Of a DNA stretch of 64,000 nucleotides, positions 18,895 through 28,208 are shown one piece after another (position 1 is the first letter of the stretch; the number at the start of each line of letters is the position of its first letter). Source of the DNA: Pseudomethylobacillus aquaticus (GTDB taxonomy: Bacteria; Pseudomonadota; Gammaproteobacteria; Burkholderiales; Methylophilaceae); NCBI RefSeq assembly GCF_003730115.1, contig NZ_RJVP01000002.1:434001-498000 (forward strand). The letters are read 5' to 3'. The notes under the pieces are model-generated. The model ran no database searches, had not been told where the DNA came from, and saw nothing but the letters and a program-made list of their open reading frames with translations. Made by a program: the position numbers and the translations under genes.

Positions 18895-20442
18895 TCAATG
18901 TGTAGCCGTGAAGGTCAGCAGGCTGTGTCCACTCATCTCGGCCGGTTGCGACAAGCCCATCATCGCCAGCAGGGTCGGTGCCAGATCGGACAGCGCGCCA
19001 GTATCCGCCAGACTGGCCGGGCGGCCGATGTAGAGCATGGGCACCGGATTGGTGGTGTGCTGCGTGTGCGGCTGCGCGTTGATGAAGTCCTGCATTTCTT
19101 CTGCATTGCCATGGTCGGCGGTGATGATGACCTCGCCGCCTATGCTCTGCATGGCGCGCACCACGCGGCCTATGCAGGTGTCTATGGTTTCCACGGCTTT
19201 GATGGCAGCTTGCAGGTCGCCGGTATGGCCCACCATGTCGCAGTTGGCATAGTTGCAGATGATGGCGTGGTACTTTTTACTGAGAATGGCAGCTTCCAGT
19301 TCGTCCGTGACTTCGGGCGCGCTCATCTCCGGCTGCAAGTCATAGGTGGCCACCTGCGGTGACGGCACCAGGATGCGGTCTTCGCCGGGGAACACGGTCT
19401 CTTCGCCACCATTGAAGAAGAAGGTCACATGCGGATATTTCTCTGTCTCGGCGATGCGCAGCTGGGTCAGGCCATGGTTGGCCAGATATTCACCGAAGGT
19501 GTTGCGTATATCGGTCTGGCCGAAGATGGCGTGCGCGGCCTTTTCATTCTTGTCGTGCATGGTCAAGGTCAGGTAGGCCGACAGTTTGCGTACATGGCGG
19601 CGATGGAAACCGTCGAAATCCGCCGACAGCAGCGCGTGCGTGAGCTGGCGTGCGCGATCGGAACGGAAGTTCATGTACACCACGGCGTCGCCATCTTCCA
19701 GATGCACTGGCTTTTCGCCTTCCGCCACGATGGCGGTGGCTTTGACGAACTCGTCGTTCTCGCCACGTGCATAGGCGGCTTGCAGGCCTGCTGAAGCGGA
19801 ACCGGCACGGAACTCGCTGATGCCTTCGGTGATCAGGTCATAAGCGGCTTCGACACGCGGCCAGCGTTTGTCGCGGTCCATGGCGTAGAAGCGGCCGCAC
19901 AGCGAGATGATCCTGCCGCCACCGACCTCTGCGATATGCGCTTCCAGCTTGTCGAGATAAGCCGCAGCACTGACCGGTGGCGTGTCGCGGCCATCCAGGA
20001 AGGCATGTACATAGACCTTGCTGAGGCCGCGCTGCACCGCCATGCTGATCATGGCGTGGATATGATCCTGGTGGCTGTGTACGCCGCCGTCCGAGATCAG
20101 GCCGAAGATATGCAGCGCCTTGTCCGTGGCCTTGAGCTGGTCGATCAGGCCGGTCAGGCTGGGTAACTGGAAGAATTCGCCGGTCTTGATGGACTGGTTG
20201 ATGCGCTCGAAATCCTGATATACCACGCGGCCCGCGCCTATGTTGAGGTGACCCACCTCGGAGTTGCCCATCTGGCCGTCGGGCAGCCCGACGAAGTTCT
20301 CGGAGGCCTGGATCAGCGTATGCGGATAAGCCTTCCACAGCGCGTCCCAGTTGGGTTTGCGCGCCTGAACGATGGCATTGTCTTGGGCGTCTTCGCGATA
20401 GCCGAAGCCGTCTAGGATCAGCAACAGTACGGGGGTGGTCAT
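18895..20442 (-). CDS. gpmI: 2,3-bisphosphoglycerate-independent phosphoglycerate mutase
   Basis: 515 residues, the normal length of the cofactor-independent, manganese-dependent enzyme. Metal-binding start LLILDGFGYRED, catalytic Ser in MGNSEVGHLNIGAG (about residues 60-73), HSHQDHI-type motif (DGGVHSHQDH), and C-terminal ICNYANCDMVGHTG and ITADHGNAEEM that complete the two-metal site. It interconverts 3- and 2-phosphoglycerate in the cytosol. First gene of a leftward pair with the envC-like gene and divergent from the rhodanese gene; the 179-base gap must hold both promoters. Confidence 0.97.
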   Translation of the reverse strand: MTTPVLLLILDGFGYREDAQDNAIVQARKPNWDALWKAYPHTLIQASENFVGLPDGQMGNSEVGHLNIGAGRVVYQDFERINQSIKTGEFFQLPSLTGLIDQLKATDKALHIFGLISDGGVHSHQDHIHAMISMAVQRGLSKVYVHAFLDGRDTPPVSAAAYLDKLEAHIAEVGGGRIISLCGRFYAMDRDKRWPRVEAAYDLITEGISEFRAGSASAGLQAAYARGENDEFVKATAIVAEGEKPVHLEDGDAVVYMNFRSDRARQLTHALLSADFDGFHRRHVRKLSAYLTLTMHDKNEKAAHAIFGQTDIRNTFGEYLANHGLTQLRIAETEKYPHVTFFFNGGEETVFPGEDRILVPSPQVATYDLQPEMSAPEVTDELEAAILSKKYHAIICNYANCDMVGHTGDLQAAIKAVETIDTCIGRVVRAMQSIGGEVIITADHGNAEEMQDFINAQPHTQHTTNPVPMLYIGRPASLADTGALSDLAPTLLAMMGLSQPAEMSGHSLLTFTATH

Positions 20443-20621
20443 GGCGTTTACACTTTCATGAGGATACAGGCATCAGATACCCGTCTATTTTAGAGTGAAT
20501 CGCTTAATAAATCTTGCTTTTGGCCACAGGCTTGTTATTCAGGCCGATGTCGCCATCTGCGTGGTAACTGTCACGTGGATGGCTTAAAATCCGTCCATCC
20601 CCTCCATGCTTAAGGAATGTT

Positions 20622-21035
20622 GTGAATTTTTTTGCTGATAATGTGTTGCTGATCGGCCTGGCACTGGGTTCCGGCCTGATGCTGATGTGGCCTTTGCTGA
20701 AAAAGAGTGCCGCTGGCATTGTCGATGCCAGCCCGGCTGAAGCGGTCATCCTCATGAACCGCGCGCATGCCGGCGTGCTGGATGTGCGTGAAGCCACCGA
20801 GTTCGCGCAGGGGCATATCCAGGGCGCCATCAATATTCCGCTGTCGCAGCTGGAAGCGCGTCTGCCGGAATTGACCCGATACAAGGACAAGGCCTTGCTG
20901 GTGCACTGCCAGGGCGGCATCCGTTCCGGCAAGGCTTGCAGCCTGCTGACCAAACAGCAGTTCACCAAGCTGCATAATCTGCGCGGTGGTTTGAACGCCT
21001 GGATCCAGGCCAGGTTGCCGGTGGTGAAGGACTGA
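20622..21035 (+). CDS. Membrane-anchored rhodanese-like protein
   Basis: 137 residues from GTG 20622, supported by an AAGGAA ribosome-binding site. One N-terminal transmembrane segment (VLLIGLALGSGLMLMWPLL) is followed by a single rhodanese domain. The active-site loop CQGGIRSGKA (about residues 103-112) keeps the catalytic Cys, so persulfide or sulfur transfer is possible. This arrangement upstream of grxC and secB is common in beta- and gammaproteobacteria (YibN type). grxC starts 2 bases after the stop. Confidence 0.9.
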   Translation: MNFFADNVLLIGLALGSGLMLMWPLLKKSAAGIVDASPAEAVILMNRAHAGVLDVREATEFAQGHIQGAINIPLSQLEARLPELTRYKDKALLVHCQGGIRSGKACSLLTKQQFTKLHNLRGGLNAWIQARLPVVKD

Positions 21036-21037
21036 GC

Positions 21038-21295
21038 ATGCCACGTATCCTGATGTATACCACGGGCACCTGCCCCTATTGCATCAATGCCGAGCGGCTG
21101 CTGATCAACAAGGGCGTGAGCCACATCGACAAGATCCGCGTCGATCTGGATCCGGATCAGCGCATCGAGATGATGGAAAAGACCGGGCGCCGTACCGTGC
21201 CGCAGATCTATATCGATGCCTTGCACGTGGGTGGCTTCGACGAATTGCGTGCACTGGACCAGCGCGGCGAGCTGGACGCCCTGCTGGCCAGCTGA
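21038..21295 (+). CDS. grxC: Glutaredoxin 3
   Basis: 85 residues with the dithiol active site CPYC (residues 12-15), the cis-Pro loop TVPQIYID and the GG motif (here VGGFDEL) that bind glutathione. Cytosolic thiol-disulfide oxidoreductase. Translationally close to the rhodanese gene; secB follows after 200 bases with its own promoter candidate. Confidence 0.96.
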   Translation: MPRILMYTTGTCPYCINAERLLINKGVSHIDKIRVDLDPDQRIEMMEKTGRRTVPQIYIDALHVGGFDELRALDQRGELDALLAS

Positions 21296-21322
21296 ACACT
21301 GTCCTGCCTGCTGCACGCGCAG

Positions 21323-21351
21323 TTCAAAAAACCGGTGCAACCAGATAGAAT
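21323..21351 (+). promoter_or_regulatory. Candidate sigma-70 promoter of secB
   Basis: TTCAAA (21323-21328) and TAGAAT (21346-21351) are separated by 17 bases; they match the consensus hexamers in 4/6 and 5/6 positions. Located about 140 bases upstream of the secB start in an otherwise gene-free 200-base gap. Confidence 0.45.
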
Positions 21352-21495
21352 GCGAGGCTGTGATGCGAGTCGGCAGCGCGTGTGGCGCGTGCGGATGACC
21401 ATGCCACGGTATTCCCATCGGCGATGCAGTCCACTTGATGCATGCAGGTGGCCCCGCCGTCCACTTTAACGTTAACTCCCATTTTAGGAATCAAC

Positions 21496-21972
21496 ATGGC
21501 AGAAGAACAGGCAGCCGCGCCAGAGCAGGCGCAACAACCAGTATTTGGTATCGAGAAGATCTATATCAAGGACTTGTCGCTGGAAGTGCCTAACGCGCCC
21601 ATGGTGTTCGCCCAGCAGATGGCACCTCAGGTCGGCATCGAGCTGACCAATGCCGCCGCCCAGATCCAGGACGGCGTATACGAAGTTTCGCTGACCGTGA
21701 CGGTCACCTCCAAGCTGGAAGATAAAACCGTCTTCCTGGTCGAGATCGTGCAATGTGGCATCTTCCAGATCCGCAACCTGCCTGCCGAGAACCTGGACAT
21801 GATCCTGGGCATCAGTTGCCCCAACATCCTGTTCCCCTACGTGCGTGAAGCCGTCTCCACCACCGTGGTACGCGCTGGCTTTGCGCCTGTGATGCTGAAT
21901 CCGGTCAATTTTGAAGCGCTGTTCGCGCAACAACGTCAGCAGATGGATGGCAGTGCGCCTACCACCCACTAA
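21496..21972 (+). CDS. secB: Protein-export chaperone SecB
   Basis: 158 residues from ATG 21496 (TAGGAA ribosome-binding site); an in-frame ATG at 21442 is rejected because the product from 21496 begins with the typical acidic MAEEQ. Conserved blocks FGIEKIYIKDLSLEVPNAP, the CGIFQI region, and GISCPNILFPYVREAVS near the C-terminus are diagnostic. It keeps preproteins unfolded and delivers them to SecA. The SH3-protein gene overlaps its 3' end in another frame. Confidence 0.97.
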   Translation: MAEEQAAAPEQAQQPVFGIEKIYIKDLSLEVPNAPMVFAQQMAPQVGIELTNAAAQIQDGVYEVSLTVTVTSKLEDKTVFLVEIVQCGIFQIRNLPAENLDMILGISCPNILFPYVREAVSTTVVRAGFAPVMLNPVNFEALFAQQRQQMDGSAPTTH

Positions 21973-22411
21973 GTTAAGCAGCGTTCTGCTGGCCAGCGCG
22001 TTGCTGGTGGCTTCGCCCTGGGTCGCGGCACTGGAGTTCCGCAGTGTCAGCGTGCCCAAGGCGGTGCTATACGACGCGCCCTCGGCGCAGGCGCACAAGC
22101 TGTACGTCGTGGGTCAGGGCTATCCGCTGGAAGTGCTGGTCAATCTGGGTGACTGGATCAAGGTGCGTGACCAGCAGGGCAGCCTGAACTGGGTGGAAGC
22201 CAGACAGCTCAGCGAAAAACGTACCGTGGTGATCAAAGTGGACGAGGTCGAGCTGCGCCAGGCGGCAGATAACCAGTCGCCGGTACAGGCGCGGCTGACC
22301 CGGCATCTGGTGCTGGAGGTGCTGGAGCCGAACAACAGCGGCTGGGTCAAGGTACGTCATCGTGACGGCGTGACCGGGTTCGTCCCCGCGACGGCCGTTT
22401 GGGGTATCTGA
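21947..22411 (+). CDS. Periplasmic SH3-domain protein
   Basis: 154 residues from ATG 21947, which overlaps the end of secB by 26 bases; an upstream ATG at 21911 is less likely. Signal peptide (LSSVLLASALLVASPWVAA) and then two bacterial SH3 repeats: one around VLYDAPSAQAHKLYVVGQG with WIKVRDQQGSLNWVEA, one around VELRQAADNQSPV with GWVKVRHRDGVTGFVPA. Such proteins usually bind peptidoglycan or partner proteins in the envelope. The gene sits between secB and gpsA as in many relatives. Exact role unknown. Confidence 0.85.
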   Translation: MAVRLPPTKLSSVLLASALLVASPWVAALEFRSVSVPKAVLYDAPSAQAHKLYVVGQGYPLEVLVNLGDWIKVRDQQGSLNWVEARQLSEKRTVVIKVDEVELRQAADNQSPVQARLTRHLVLEVLEPNNSGWVKVRHRDGVTGFVPATAVWGI

Positions 22412-22461
22412 ACGGTTCGCATGCGTCTGTTTCGAGTCTATTTGTTTTGAATCAGCCCGTT

Positions 22462-23463
22462 TTGAATCAGTCACGGCACATTGCGGTGCTGGGCGCAGGT
22501 GCCTGGGGCACGGCGCTGGCACTGCAGCTCAGCCAGCGACATCGCGTCAGCCTGTGGACACGCAGCGCGGAACACGCTCTGCACATGCAGCAGTCACGCT
22601 GCAATCCGCAATTTCTCGACGAAACCCCGTTCCCCGAAGGCTTGCAAGTGGTCGCCGACCTGGCGACGGCATTGCAAGAGGTGGACATGGTGCTGTCTGT
22701 GGTGCCCACCGCAGGCCTGCGCCACATCATGCGGCAGGTGCGCGCGCTGGGCTGCAGCGCGCCACTGATCTGGGCTTCCAAAGGCCTGGAAGCCGCTAGC
22801 AGCCAGCTTGCGCACGAGATCGCCGCCGCCGAGCTACCTGCCGGTCAGCGTTATGGTGTGTTGTCCGGCCCCAGTTTCGCGGCTGAACTGGCGCGTGGCT
22901 TGCCTACCGCCGTGACGCTGGCATGCCCGGATGCGGCGTTTGCACGTGAAGCCGGTGCCTGGCTACATGGCGCCAATCTGCGTGTCTATACCAGTGATGA
23001 CGTGGTCGGGGTCTCGGTTGCCGGTGCGGTCAAGAACGTGATGGCCATCGCGGCTGGCATCAGTGACGGCATGCAGTTCGGCAATAATGCGCGCGCCGCA
23101 TTGATCACACGCGGCATGGCCGAGATGACCCGTTTCGGTCTGGCACTGGGTGGCAAGAAAGATACCTTCATGGGGCTAAGTGGCGTGGGCGACCTGATAC
23201 TGACCTGCACCGGCCAATATTCGCGTAACCGCGAGGTCGGGCTGCGCCTGGCCACCGGGCAACATCTGCCGCAGATCCTCGAGCAATTGGGCCATGTGGC
23301 GGAAGGCGTGCATACCGCCCGCGAAGTGGTGCGCCGCGCGGAACAACTCGGTGTGGAGATGCCGATCAGCCGTGAAGTGGAACGTGTGTTGTTCGAGCAG
23401 CGCGCACCGCGCGATGCGGTAGAGACCTTGCTGGGACGCGAACAAAAAGCCGAACGCGATTAG
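22462..23463 (+). CDS. gpsA: Glycerol-3-phosphate dehydrogenase [NAD(P)+]
   Basis: About 333 residues. Nucleotide-binding GAGAWGTALA, WASKGLE, SGPSFAAELA, catalytic Lys in VAGAVKNVMAIAAGISDG, and GVGDLILTCTGQYSRNR are all present. It makes sn-glycerol-3-phosphate for phospholipids in the cytosol. No ATG exists near the start. TTG codons at 22399, 22447 and 22462 are in frame; 22462 (product beginning MNQSRHIAVLGAG) fits the family best. A 12-base direct repeat (22444-22455, 22459-22470) includes two of these TTG codons, so the start is uncertain. Confidence 0.95.
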   Translation: MNQSRHIAVLGAGAWGTALALQLSQRHRVSLWTRSAEHALHMQQSRCNPQFLDETPFPEGLQVVADLATALQEVDMVLSVVPTAGLRHIMRQVRALGCSAPLIWASKGLEAASSQLAHEIAAAELPAGQRYGVLSGPSFAAELARGLPTAVTLACPDAAFAREAGAWLHGANLRVYTSDDVVGVSVAGAVKNVMAIAAGISDGMQFGNNARAALITRGMAEMTRFGLALGGKKDTFMGLSGVGDLILTCTGQYSRNREVGLRLATGQHLPQILEQLGHVAEGVHTAREVVRRAEQLGVEMPISREVERVLFEQRAPRDAVETLLGREQKAERD

Positions 23464-23508
23464 CTTTACCGACTTGCCGCATGTGCCCGCATGCCTGCTG
23501 CTTTCCCG

Positions 23509-23973
23509 CTATACCCCACCCACAAAATCCAGCTGCCGCCAGGCTTCGTATACCAGTACCGCCGCTGAATTGCCCAGATTGAGGCTGCGGCTGTGCGGCA
23601 ACATGGGCAGCCGCAAGCGCTGCTCAGCTGCGAATCCGGCCAACACCTCGGCGGGCAGGCCGCGTGTTTCCGGCCCCAGCACGAACACATCCCCAGCCGC
23701 GTAGCGCACCTGCTGATAGTGGGTGCTGCCTTTGGTAGTGATGGCGAACATGCGCCGTCCAGCCAGTGCCTGGCGGCAGGCCTGCCAATCCTCATGTACC
23801 TGCAGGCTGGCGAACTCGTGGTAATCCAGGCCGGCCCGTTTCAGCTGTTTGTCTTCCAGTGTGAAGCCTAGCGGCTTGACCAGATGCAGGCCTGCACCGG
23901 TGTTGGCGCACAGCCGGATGATGTTGCCGGTGTTGGGCGGGATCTCCGGTTGGTACAACACCAGATCAAACAT
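23509..23973 (-). CDS. trmL: tRNA (cytidine(34)-2'-O)-methyltransferase TrmL
   Basis: 154 residues from ATG 23973 (another ATG at 23997 adds eight residues; the family starts at MFDLVLYQP). SPOUT-class motifs: EIPPNTGNIIRLCANTG, LGPETRGLP and RSLNLGNSAAVLVYEAWRQ, the trefoil knot that binds S-adenosylmethionine. It methylates the wobble ribose of tRNA-Leu isoacceptors. Convergent with gpsA (45 bases apart) and divergent from mshE. Confidence 0.95.
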   Translation of the reverse strand: MFDLVLYQPEIPPNTGNIIRLCANTGAGLHLVKPLGFTLEDKQLKRAGLDYHEFASLQVHEDWQACRQALAGRRMFAITTKGSTHYQQVRYAAGDVFVLGPETRGLPAEVLAGFAAEQRLRLPMLPHSRSLNLGNSAAVLVYEAWRQLDFVGGV

Positions 23974-24101
23974 TGTCGTTTTGGGTGGGGATGACATAGA
24001 ATCAAACGGGCAGGGCAGTTGTGGCCGTCGATTCTAGCATTCACGCCAGCATCCGCGCCGTTCCTGCACGTTCATTTCTGATCGATCACCCGGAATCCTA
24101 C

Positions 24102-25802
24102 ATGGCGCGACCGAAGAAGACCCGTCTGGGCGAAGTGCTGCTGGAGCAGGGCCTGTTGACTCAGGCGCAGCTGGAGCACGCGCTGGAGGAGCAAAAAGCC
24201 TCCGGGCGCAAGCTGGGACGCATCCTGCTGGATACTGGCGCGCTGACCGAGCCCCAGCTGGCGCAGGCGCTGGCTACACAGCTGGATCTGCCTTTTGTGG
24301 ATCTGCGCCAGGTCAATCTGGATGCCGCGGCCATGCAGAAGCTGCCGGAGCTGATGGCACGGCGCTTCCGCGCCATCATCCTGGAAGATCGCCCGCACAG
24401 TTATCTGCTCGGCATGGTGGATCCCACCGATCTGTTCGCCTACGACGAGATCGGTCGTGTGCTGCAGCGCCGCATCGAACTGGCGGTGGTGGTGGAAAGC
24501 ACCCTGCTGCAACTCATCGACAACACCCATAGACGCACCGGCGAGATCACCACACTGGCTCAGGAGCTGGGTGATGACATGGGCGACAGCGTGGTGGATT
24601 TCGCCAACCTGCCTACACAGCGCATAGACGAAGCGCCCGTGGTCAAGCTGTTGCAGACCCTGTTTGAGGATGCCGTGCAGGTGCGCGCTTCCGATATCCA
24701 CATCGAGCCGCAGGAAGCCAAATTGCTGATCCGCTTCCGTATCGACGGTGTCATGCATCTGCAGACCGAGGCTGATCTGAAGATCACCACGGCACTGGTG
24801 TTGCGTCTCAAGCTCACCGCAGGTCTGGATATCTCGGAGAAGCGGCTGCCGCAGGACGGCCGCTTCCAGGTGCGCGTGCGCCATCAGCAGGTGGACGTGC
24901 GCATGTCCACCATGCCCACACAATATGGCGAGTCGGTGGTGATGCGGCTGTTGATCCAGCATGCCAGCGGCTTTTCGCTGGAGCGGCTGGGCATGCCACC
25001 TGCCCTGCTGGCACGTTTCCGCAGCCTGCTGCACAGGCCGAACGGCATGGTGCTGGTGACCGGCCCGACCGGCAGTGGCAAGACCACTACCTTGTATGCC
25101 GCTCTCAGCGAGCTCAATTCCACCGCCAACAAGATCATCACCGTGGAAGACCCGGTGGAGTACCGTCTGCCCGGCATCAACCAGGTACAGGTCAACGAGA
25201 AGATCGATCTGGATTTTGCACGCGTGCTGCGCTCGGTGCTGCGTCAGGATCCGGACATCATCCTGGTTGGCGAGATGCGTGACCAGGAAACTGCCCAGAT
25301 CGGGCTGCGGGCTGCCATGACCGGTCACATGGTGTTGTCCACCCTGCATACCAATGACGCCATCAGCACCCCCATCCGTTTGATCGACATGGGCGCGCCA
25401 CGTTACATGGTGGCCATGTCCCTGCTGGCCGTGGTGGCGCAGCGCTTGTTGCGCATGGTGTGCGAGCGCTGTGGTCAGCCACATGCGCCCACACCGGCTG
25501 AACTCGCCTGGTTGCGACTGGAGTTGGGCGATGCGGCGGAGAGCAGTGCGCTGGTGCAAGGCCGCGGCTGCACCCAGTGCAACCATACCGGCTATCAGGG
25601 CCGGGTCGGTGTGTATGAACTGCTGGAGATGAATGCCGAACTGACCGAAGCTGCCAATCAGGCGGACACCGCCTTGTTCGTGAATCAGGCCCGCAAACAG
25701 ATGGCCGGGCATACGCTGCGACGGGCAGCGGTGGAACTGGTACTGGCCAAGCGCACCACGGTGGCGGAAGCCATGCGTATCAGCAACCAGCTGGAAGAGT
25801 AA
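24102..25802 (+). CDS. mshE: MSHA pilus extension ATPase MshE (GspE family, MshEN domain)
   Basis: 566 residues from ATG 24102 (product MARPKKTRLGEVLLEQG). The N-terminus carries tandem MshEN motifs: RLGEVLLEQGLL with LEHALEEQ, then LGRILLDTGAL with LAQALATQ; this motif binds cyclic di-GMP in Vibrio MshE. The ATPase core has Walker A GPTGSGKTTT (about 320-329), Walker B ILVGEMRD (about 386) and two CxxC pairs (CERC, CTQC, about 453 and 489) of the GspE zinc site. It powers pilus assembly at the inner membrane. First gene of the MSHA locus; the mshG GTG start follows 1 base after its stop. Confidence 0.95.
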   Translation: MARPKKTRLGEVLLEQGLLTQAQLEHALEEQKASGRKLGRILLDTGALTEPQLAQALATQLDLPFVDLRQVNLDAAAMQKLPELMARRFRAIILEDRPHSYLLGMVDPTDLFAYDEIGRVLQRRIELAVVVESTLLQLIDNTHRRTGEITTLAQELGDDMGDSVVDFANLPTQRIDEAPVVKLLQTLFEDAVQVRASDIHIEPQEAKLLIRFRIDGVMHLQTEADLKITTALVLRLKLTAGLDISEKRLPQDGRFQVRVRHQQVDVRMSTMPTQYGESVVMRLLIQHASGFSLERLGMPPALLARFRSLLHRPNGMVLVTGPTGSGKTTTLYAALSELNSTANKIITVEDPVEYRLPGINQVQVNEKIDLDFARVLRSVLRQDPDIILVGEMRDQETAQIGLRAAMTGHMVLSTLHTNDAISTPIRLIDMGAPRYMVAMSLLAVVAQRLLRMVCERCGQPHAPTPAELAWLRLELGDAAESSALVQGRGCTQCNHTGYQGRVGVYELLEMNAELTEAANQADTALFVNQARKQMAGHTLRRAAVELVLAKRTTVAEAMRISNQLEE

Positions 25803-25803
25803 G

Positions 25804-27027
25804 GTGCCGTTCTTTTCCTACCGTGGTCGCAACAACCGGGGTGACCTGATCGAAGGCAGCATGGAGAGCCAGGACAGCGCCACGCTGGCCGGCTATCTGG
25901 CCAGCATCGGTATCACACCCCTGCATATCCGCGCCACGGCAGCGCCGCGTAAAGCCGCGATGTCCATCCAGTTGTTCGAAGAGCGTATCCAGACGCTGGA
26001 CATCATGATGTTCAGTCGGCAGATGTATACCCTGCTCAAGGCGGGCATCCCCATCATGCGCGCGCTGAGCGGCCTGCAGGGGTCCACCACGAACAAGCGC
26101 ATGGCCGCCATCATCGGCGATATCCGTATCAGTCTGGATGGCGGGCGAGAACTGTCTGCGGCCATGCGCCAGCACCCGCGTGTGTTCTCCAGTTTTTATG
26201 TCAGCATGATCCGCGTCGGCGAGACCACCGGCATGCTGGAGCAGGTGTTCCTGCGGCTGTATGACCATCTGCAGTTCGAGAAATACATGCGCGACCAGAT
26301 ACGCGCCGCCTTGCGCTACCCCAGCTTCGTGATCATCGCCATGGCAGTGGCCATTGCGGTAGTCAATCTGTTTGTGATCCCGGCTTTTGCTGATGTGTTC
26401 GCTAGTTTTGGAGCGGAATTGCCGCTGATCACACGCGGCCTGCTGGGCTTTTCCGGCTTCATGGTGGTGGCCTGGCCGTATCTGATCCTGGTGAGCCTGA
26501 TCCTGGTGATGCTGGTGCGCAGTTATATCGCGACACCGGCCGGGCGCTACCAGTGGGACAGCCTCAAATTCAAACTGCCCATCGCCGGCAAGATCATCCA
26601 CATGGCCAGCATGGCGCGTTTCTCGCGCAGCTTTGCGCTGGCCAGCAAGAGTGGCGTGCCCATCGTGAGCGGCCTGGGCCTGGTGATCCAGACCATGGAT
26701 AACAGCTACATCTCGCGCAAGGTGGAACAGATGCGCGCGGGTGTGGAGCGTGGCGAAAGCATCTCGCGCACGGCGGCGGCCACCGGCGTGTTCAGTTCCA
26801 TCGTCATGCAGATGATCTCGGTGGGAGAGGAGTCCGGGGCGCTGGATGACCTCATGGAAGAGATCGCTGATATGTACCAGCGCGATGTGGAATACCAGAT
26901 CAACACCTTGGGTGCGCAGATCGAACCCATCCTGATCGTGTTCCTAGGCATCATGGTCTTGCTGCTGGCGCTGGGCATTTTCCTGCCCATCTGGGACATA
27001 GGCAGCGTGGCATTGCACAGCGCCTGA
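25804..27027 (+). CDS. mshG: MSHA inner-membrane platform protein MshG (GspF family)
   Basis: 407 residues from GTG 25804, directly after mshE. Two GspF-type helical domains, each containing the MFSRQMYTLLKAGIPI / RFSRSFALASKSGVPI type motif. Three transmembrane segments near residues 171-196, 218-240 and 377-402. It forms the platform with which MshE interacts to insert pilin. The start codon is inferred from close coupling to mshE; no other start is nearby. Confidence 0.94.
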   Translation: MPFFSYRGRNNRGDLIEGSMESQDSATLAGYLASIGITPLHIRATAAPRKAAMSIQLFEERIQTLDIMMFSRQMYTLLKAGIPIMRALSGLQGSTTNKRMAAIIGDIRISLDGGRELSAAMRQHPRVFSSFYVSMIRVGETTGMLEQVFLRLYDHLQFEKYMRDQIRAALRYPSFVIIAMAVAIAVVNLFVIPAFADVFASFGAELPLITRGLLGFSGFMVVAWPYLILVSLILVMLVRSYIATPAGRYQWDSLKFKLPIAGKIIHMASMARFSRSFALASKSGVPIVSGLGLVIQTMDNSYISRKVEQMRAGVERGESISRTAAATGVFSSIVMQMISVGEESGALDDLMEEIADMYQRDVEYQINTLGAQIEPILIVFLGIMVLLLALGIFLPIWDIGSVALHSA

Positions 27028-27181
27028 TAGTGCGCCCGGAAGTCTAATTGAAACATGGCATTACTCTTGCATCAGCATCTCTAACAAAACATGTGGTCGC
27101 TTGTAGGTGACGATCAGGTTTGTTCGTCACTTCGCGCATCCCAAGGCGGGCATGACAAGGGTGAGGGACAGTGGAGATTGA

Positions 27182-27616
27182 ATGGTGTTGAAACGAGAGG
27201 CAGGGCTGACGCTGATCGAGATGGTGATCGTACTGTTGATCATTGGCACGATCGCCGCGATCCTGTTGCCGCGCTATGCGGGATTCCGAGCCGATGCAGC
27301 GAATGCTTCGATCGCAGAAGTAGCCGCACGGATCGCCGCCGCCACGCGCGTCAATCACGCTTTGCGGCAGTCGGCCAGCAGCGGGAATGCAGAAGCAGTA
27401 AGCCTGGATGCGCGCAATGTTTGCAACAATACGAGCATGCAGCCCTTTGTCGGCGATGCGGTGCTGGTGGACCATCCCGTCAAGCAGCAGGAGTTCCTGA
27501 TCGATGGTGAAGGGGATTGTTCTGTGCGCGGTGTGCTGGCCGTCAGTTGCACCGTGGTCGGTGCTAACGGGATCGCGCACCTCACTGAAGTCCGCTGCAG
27601 TCGGCGCAACGAGTGA
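27182..27616 (+). CDS. Prepilin-like protein of the MSHA locus (MshB position)
   Basis: 144 residues with a type IV prepilin leader MVKLR-style: MVLKREAG followed by LTLIEMVIVLLIIGTIAAI, the cleavage Gly and Glu5 of mature pilins and a hydrophobic helix. Two Cys pairs (NVCNN, GDCSV, VSCTV, VRCSR) could form disulfides as in pseudopilins. It lies between mshG and mshA, the position of mshB in Vibrio, but it is too divergent for me to assign the symbol. GGAG lies 5 bases before the ATG. Probably a minor pilin or initiator. Confidence 0.8.
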   Translation: MVLKREAGLTLIEMVIVLLIIGTIAAILLPRYAGFRADAANASIAEVAARIAAATRVNHALRQSASSGNAEAVSLDARNVCNNTSMQPFVGDAVLVDHPVKQQEFLIDGEGDCSVRGVLAVSCTVVGANGIAHLTEVRCSRRNE

Positions 27617-27756
27617 CGGTGTGCCGGTTTGGGTGGATTTGCGCAGCAGGCTATGTTGTAACGGGCAACGCTGGTGTATGCTCGCTTTTGTTGGATAGGG
27701 CGGCTTGTATCAGTTTTAACAGACGTTTTTTTTGAACTACTAATAAGGGGCATAAC

Positions 27757-28188
27757 ATGAAACAACAATCGGGCTTCACGCTGATCGAACTGGTGGTGGT
27801 ACTGGTCATTCTGGGCATTCTGGCCGCCACCGCGCTGCCCAGATTCATCAATCTGACAGCGGACGCGCGTATCGCATCCGTGAATGGTGTGGCAGGCGGT
27901 CTGCGTTCTGCCGTGGCGCTGGCTCAAGCCAAATATCTGGCAACAGGGAATACTGCAGCCACCACCGTGGATATGAGCGGGACCTCTGTAACGGTCAACG
28001 CCGGTACCGGCATTCCCACCGGTGCAGCCGCAGGGATTGGTGCTGCACTGCAAAGTACAGAAGGCTATACCGTTGATTACACCGCATCTCCAGCAACATT
28101 CCGTCCTGCCAATGGCGGCGGTGCAAACTGCCAGGCTACCTATGATGGCACGACCGGTGCTGTGGTGACGGTCACTTCAGGTTGCTAA
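27757..28188 (+). CDS. mshA: Major MSHA pilin MshA
   Basis: 143 residues. Leader MKQQSG, cleavage site [19 protein letters not shown], Glu5 present. The pattern [21 protein letters not shown] and the two C-terminal Cys ([10 protein letters not shown] and TSGC at the very end) match MshA-type pilins with a C-terminal disulfide loop. A strong AAGGGG ribosome-binding site and an own terminator directly after the gene (28209-28233) suggest high expression of a short transcript. Forms the pilus fibre. Confidence 0.93.
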   Translation: MKQQSGFTLIELVVVLVILGILAATALPRFINLTADARIASVNGVAGGLRSAVALAQAKYLATGNTAATTVDMSGTSVTVNAGTGIPTGAAAGIGAALQSTEGYTVDYTASPATFRPANGGGANCQATYDGTTGAVVTVTSGC

Positions 28189-28208
28189 GCTGATCAGTTG
28201 AACAAGCC

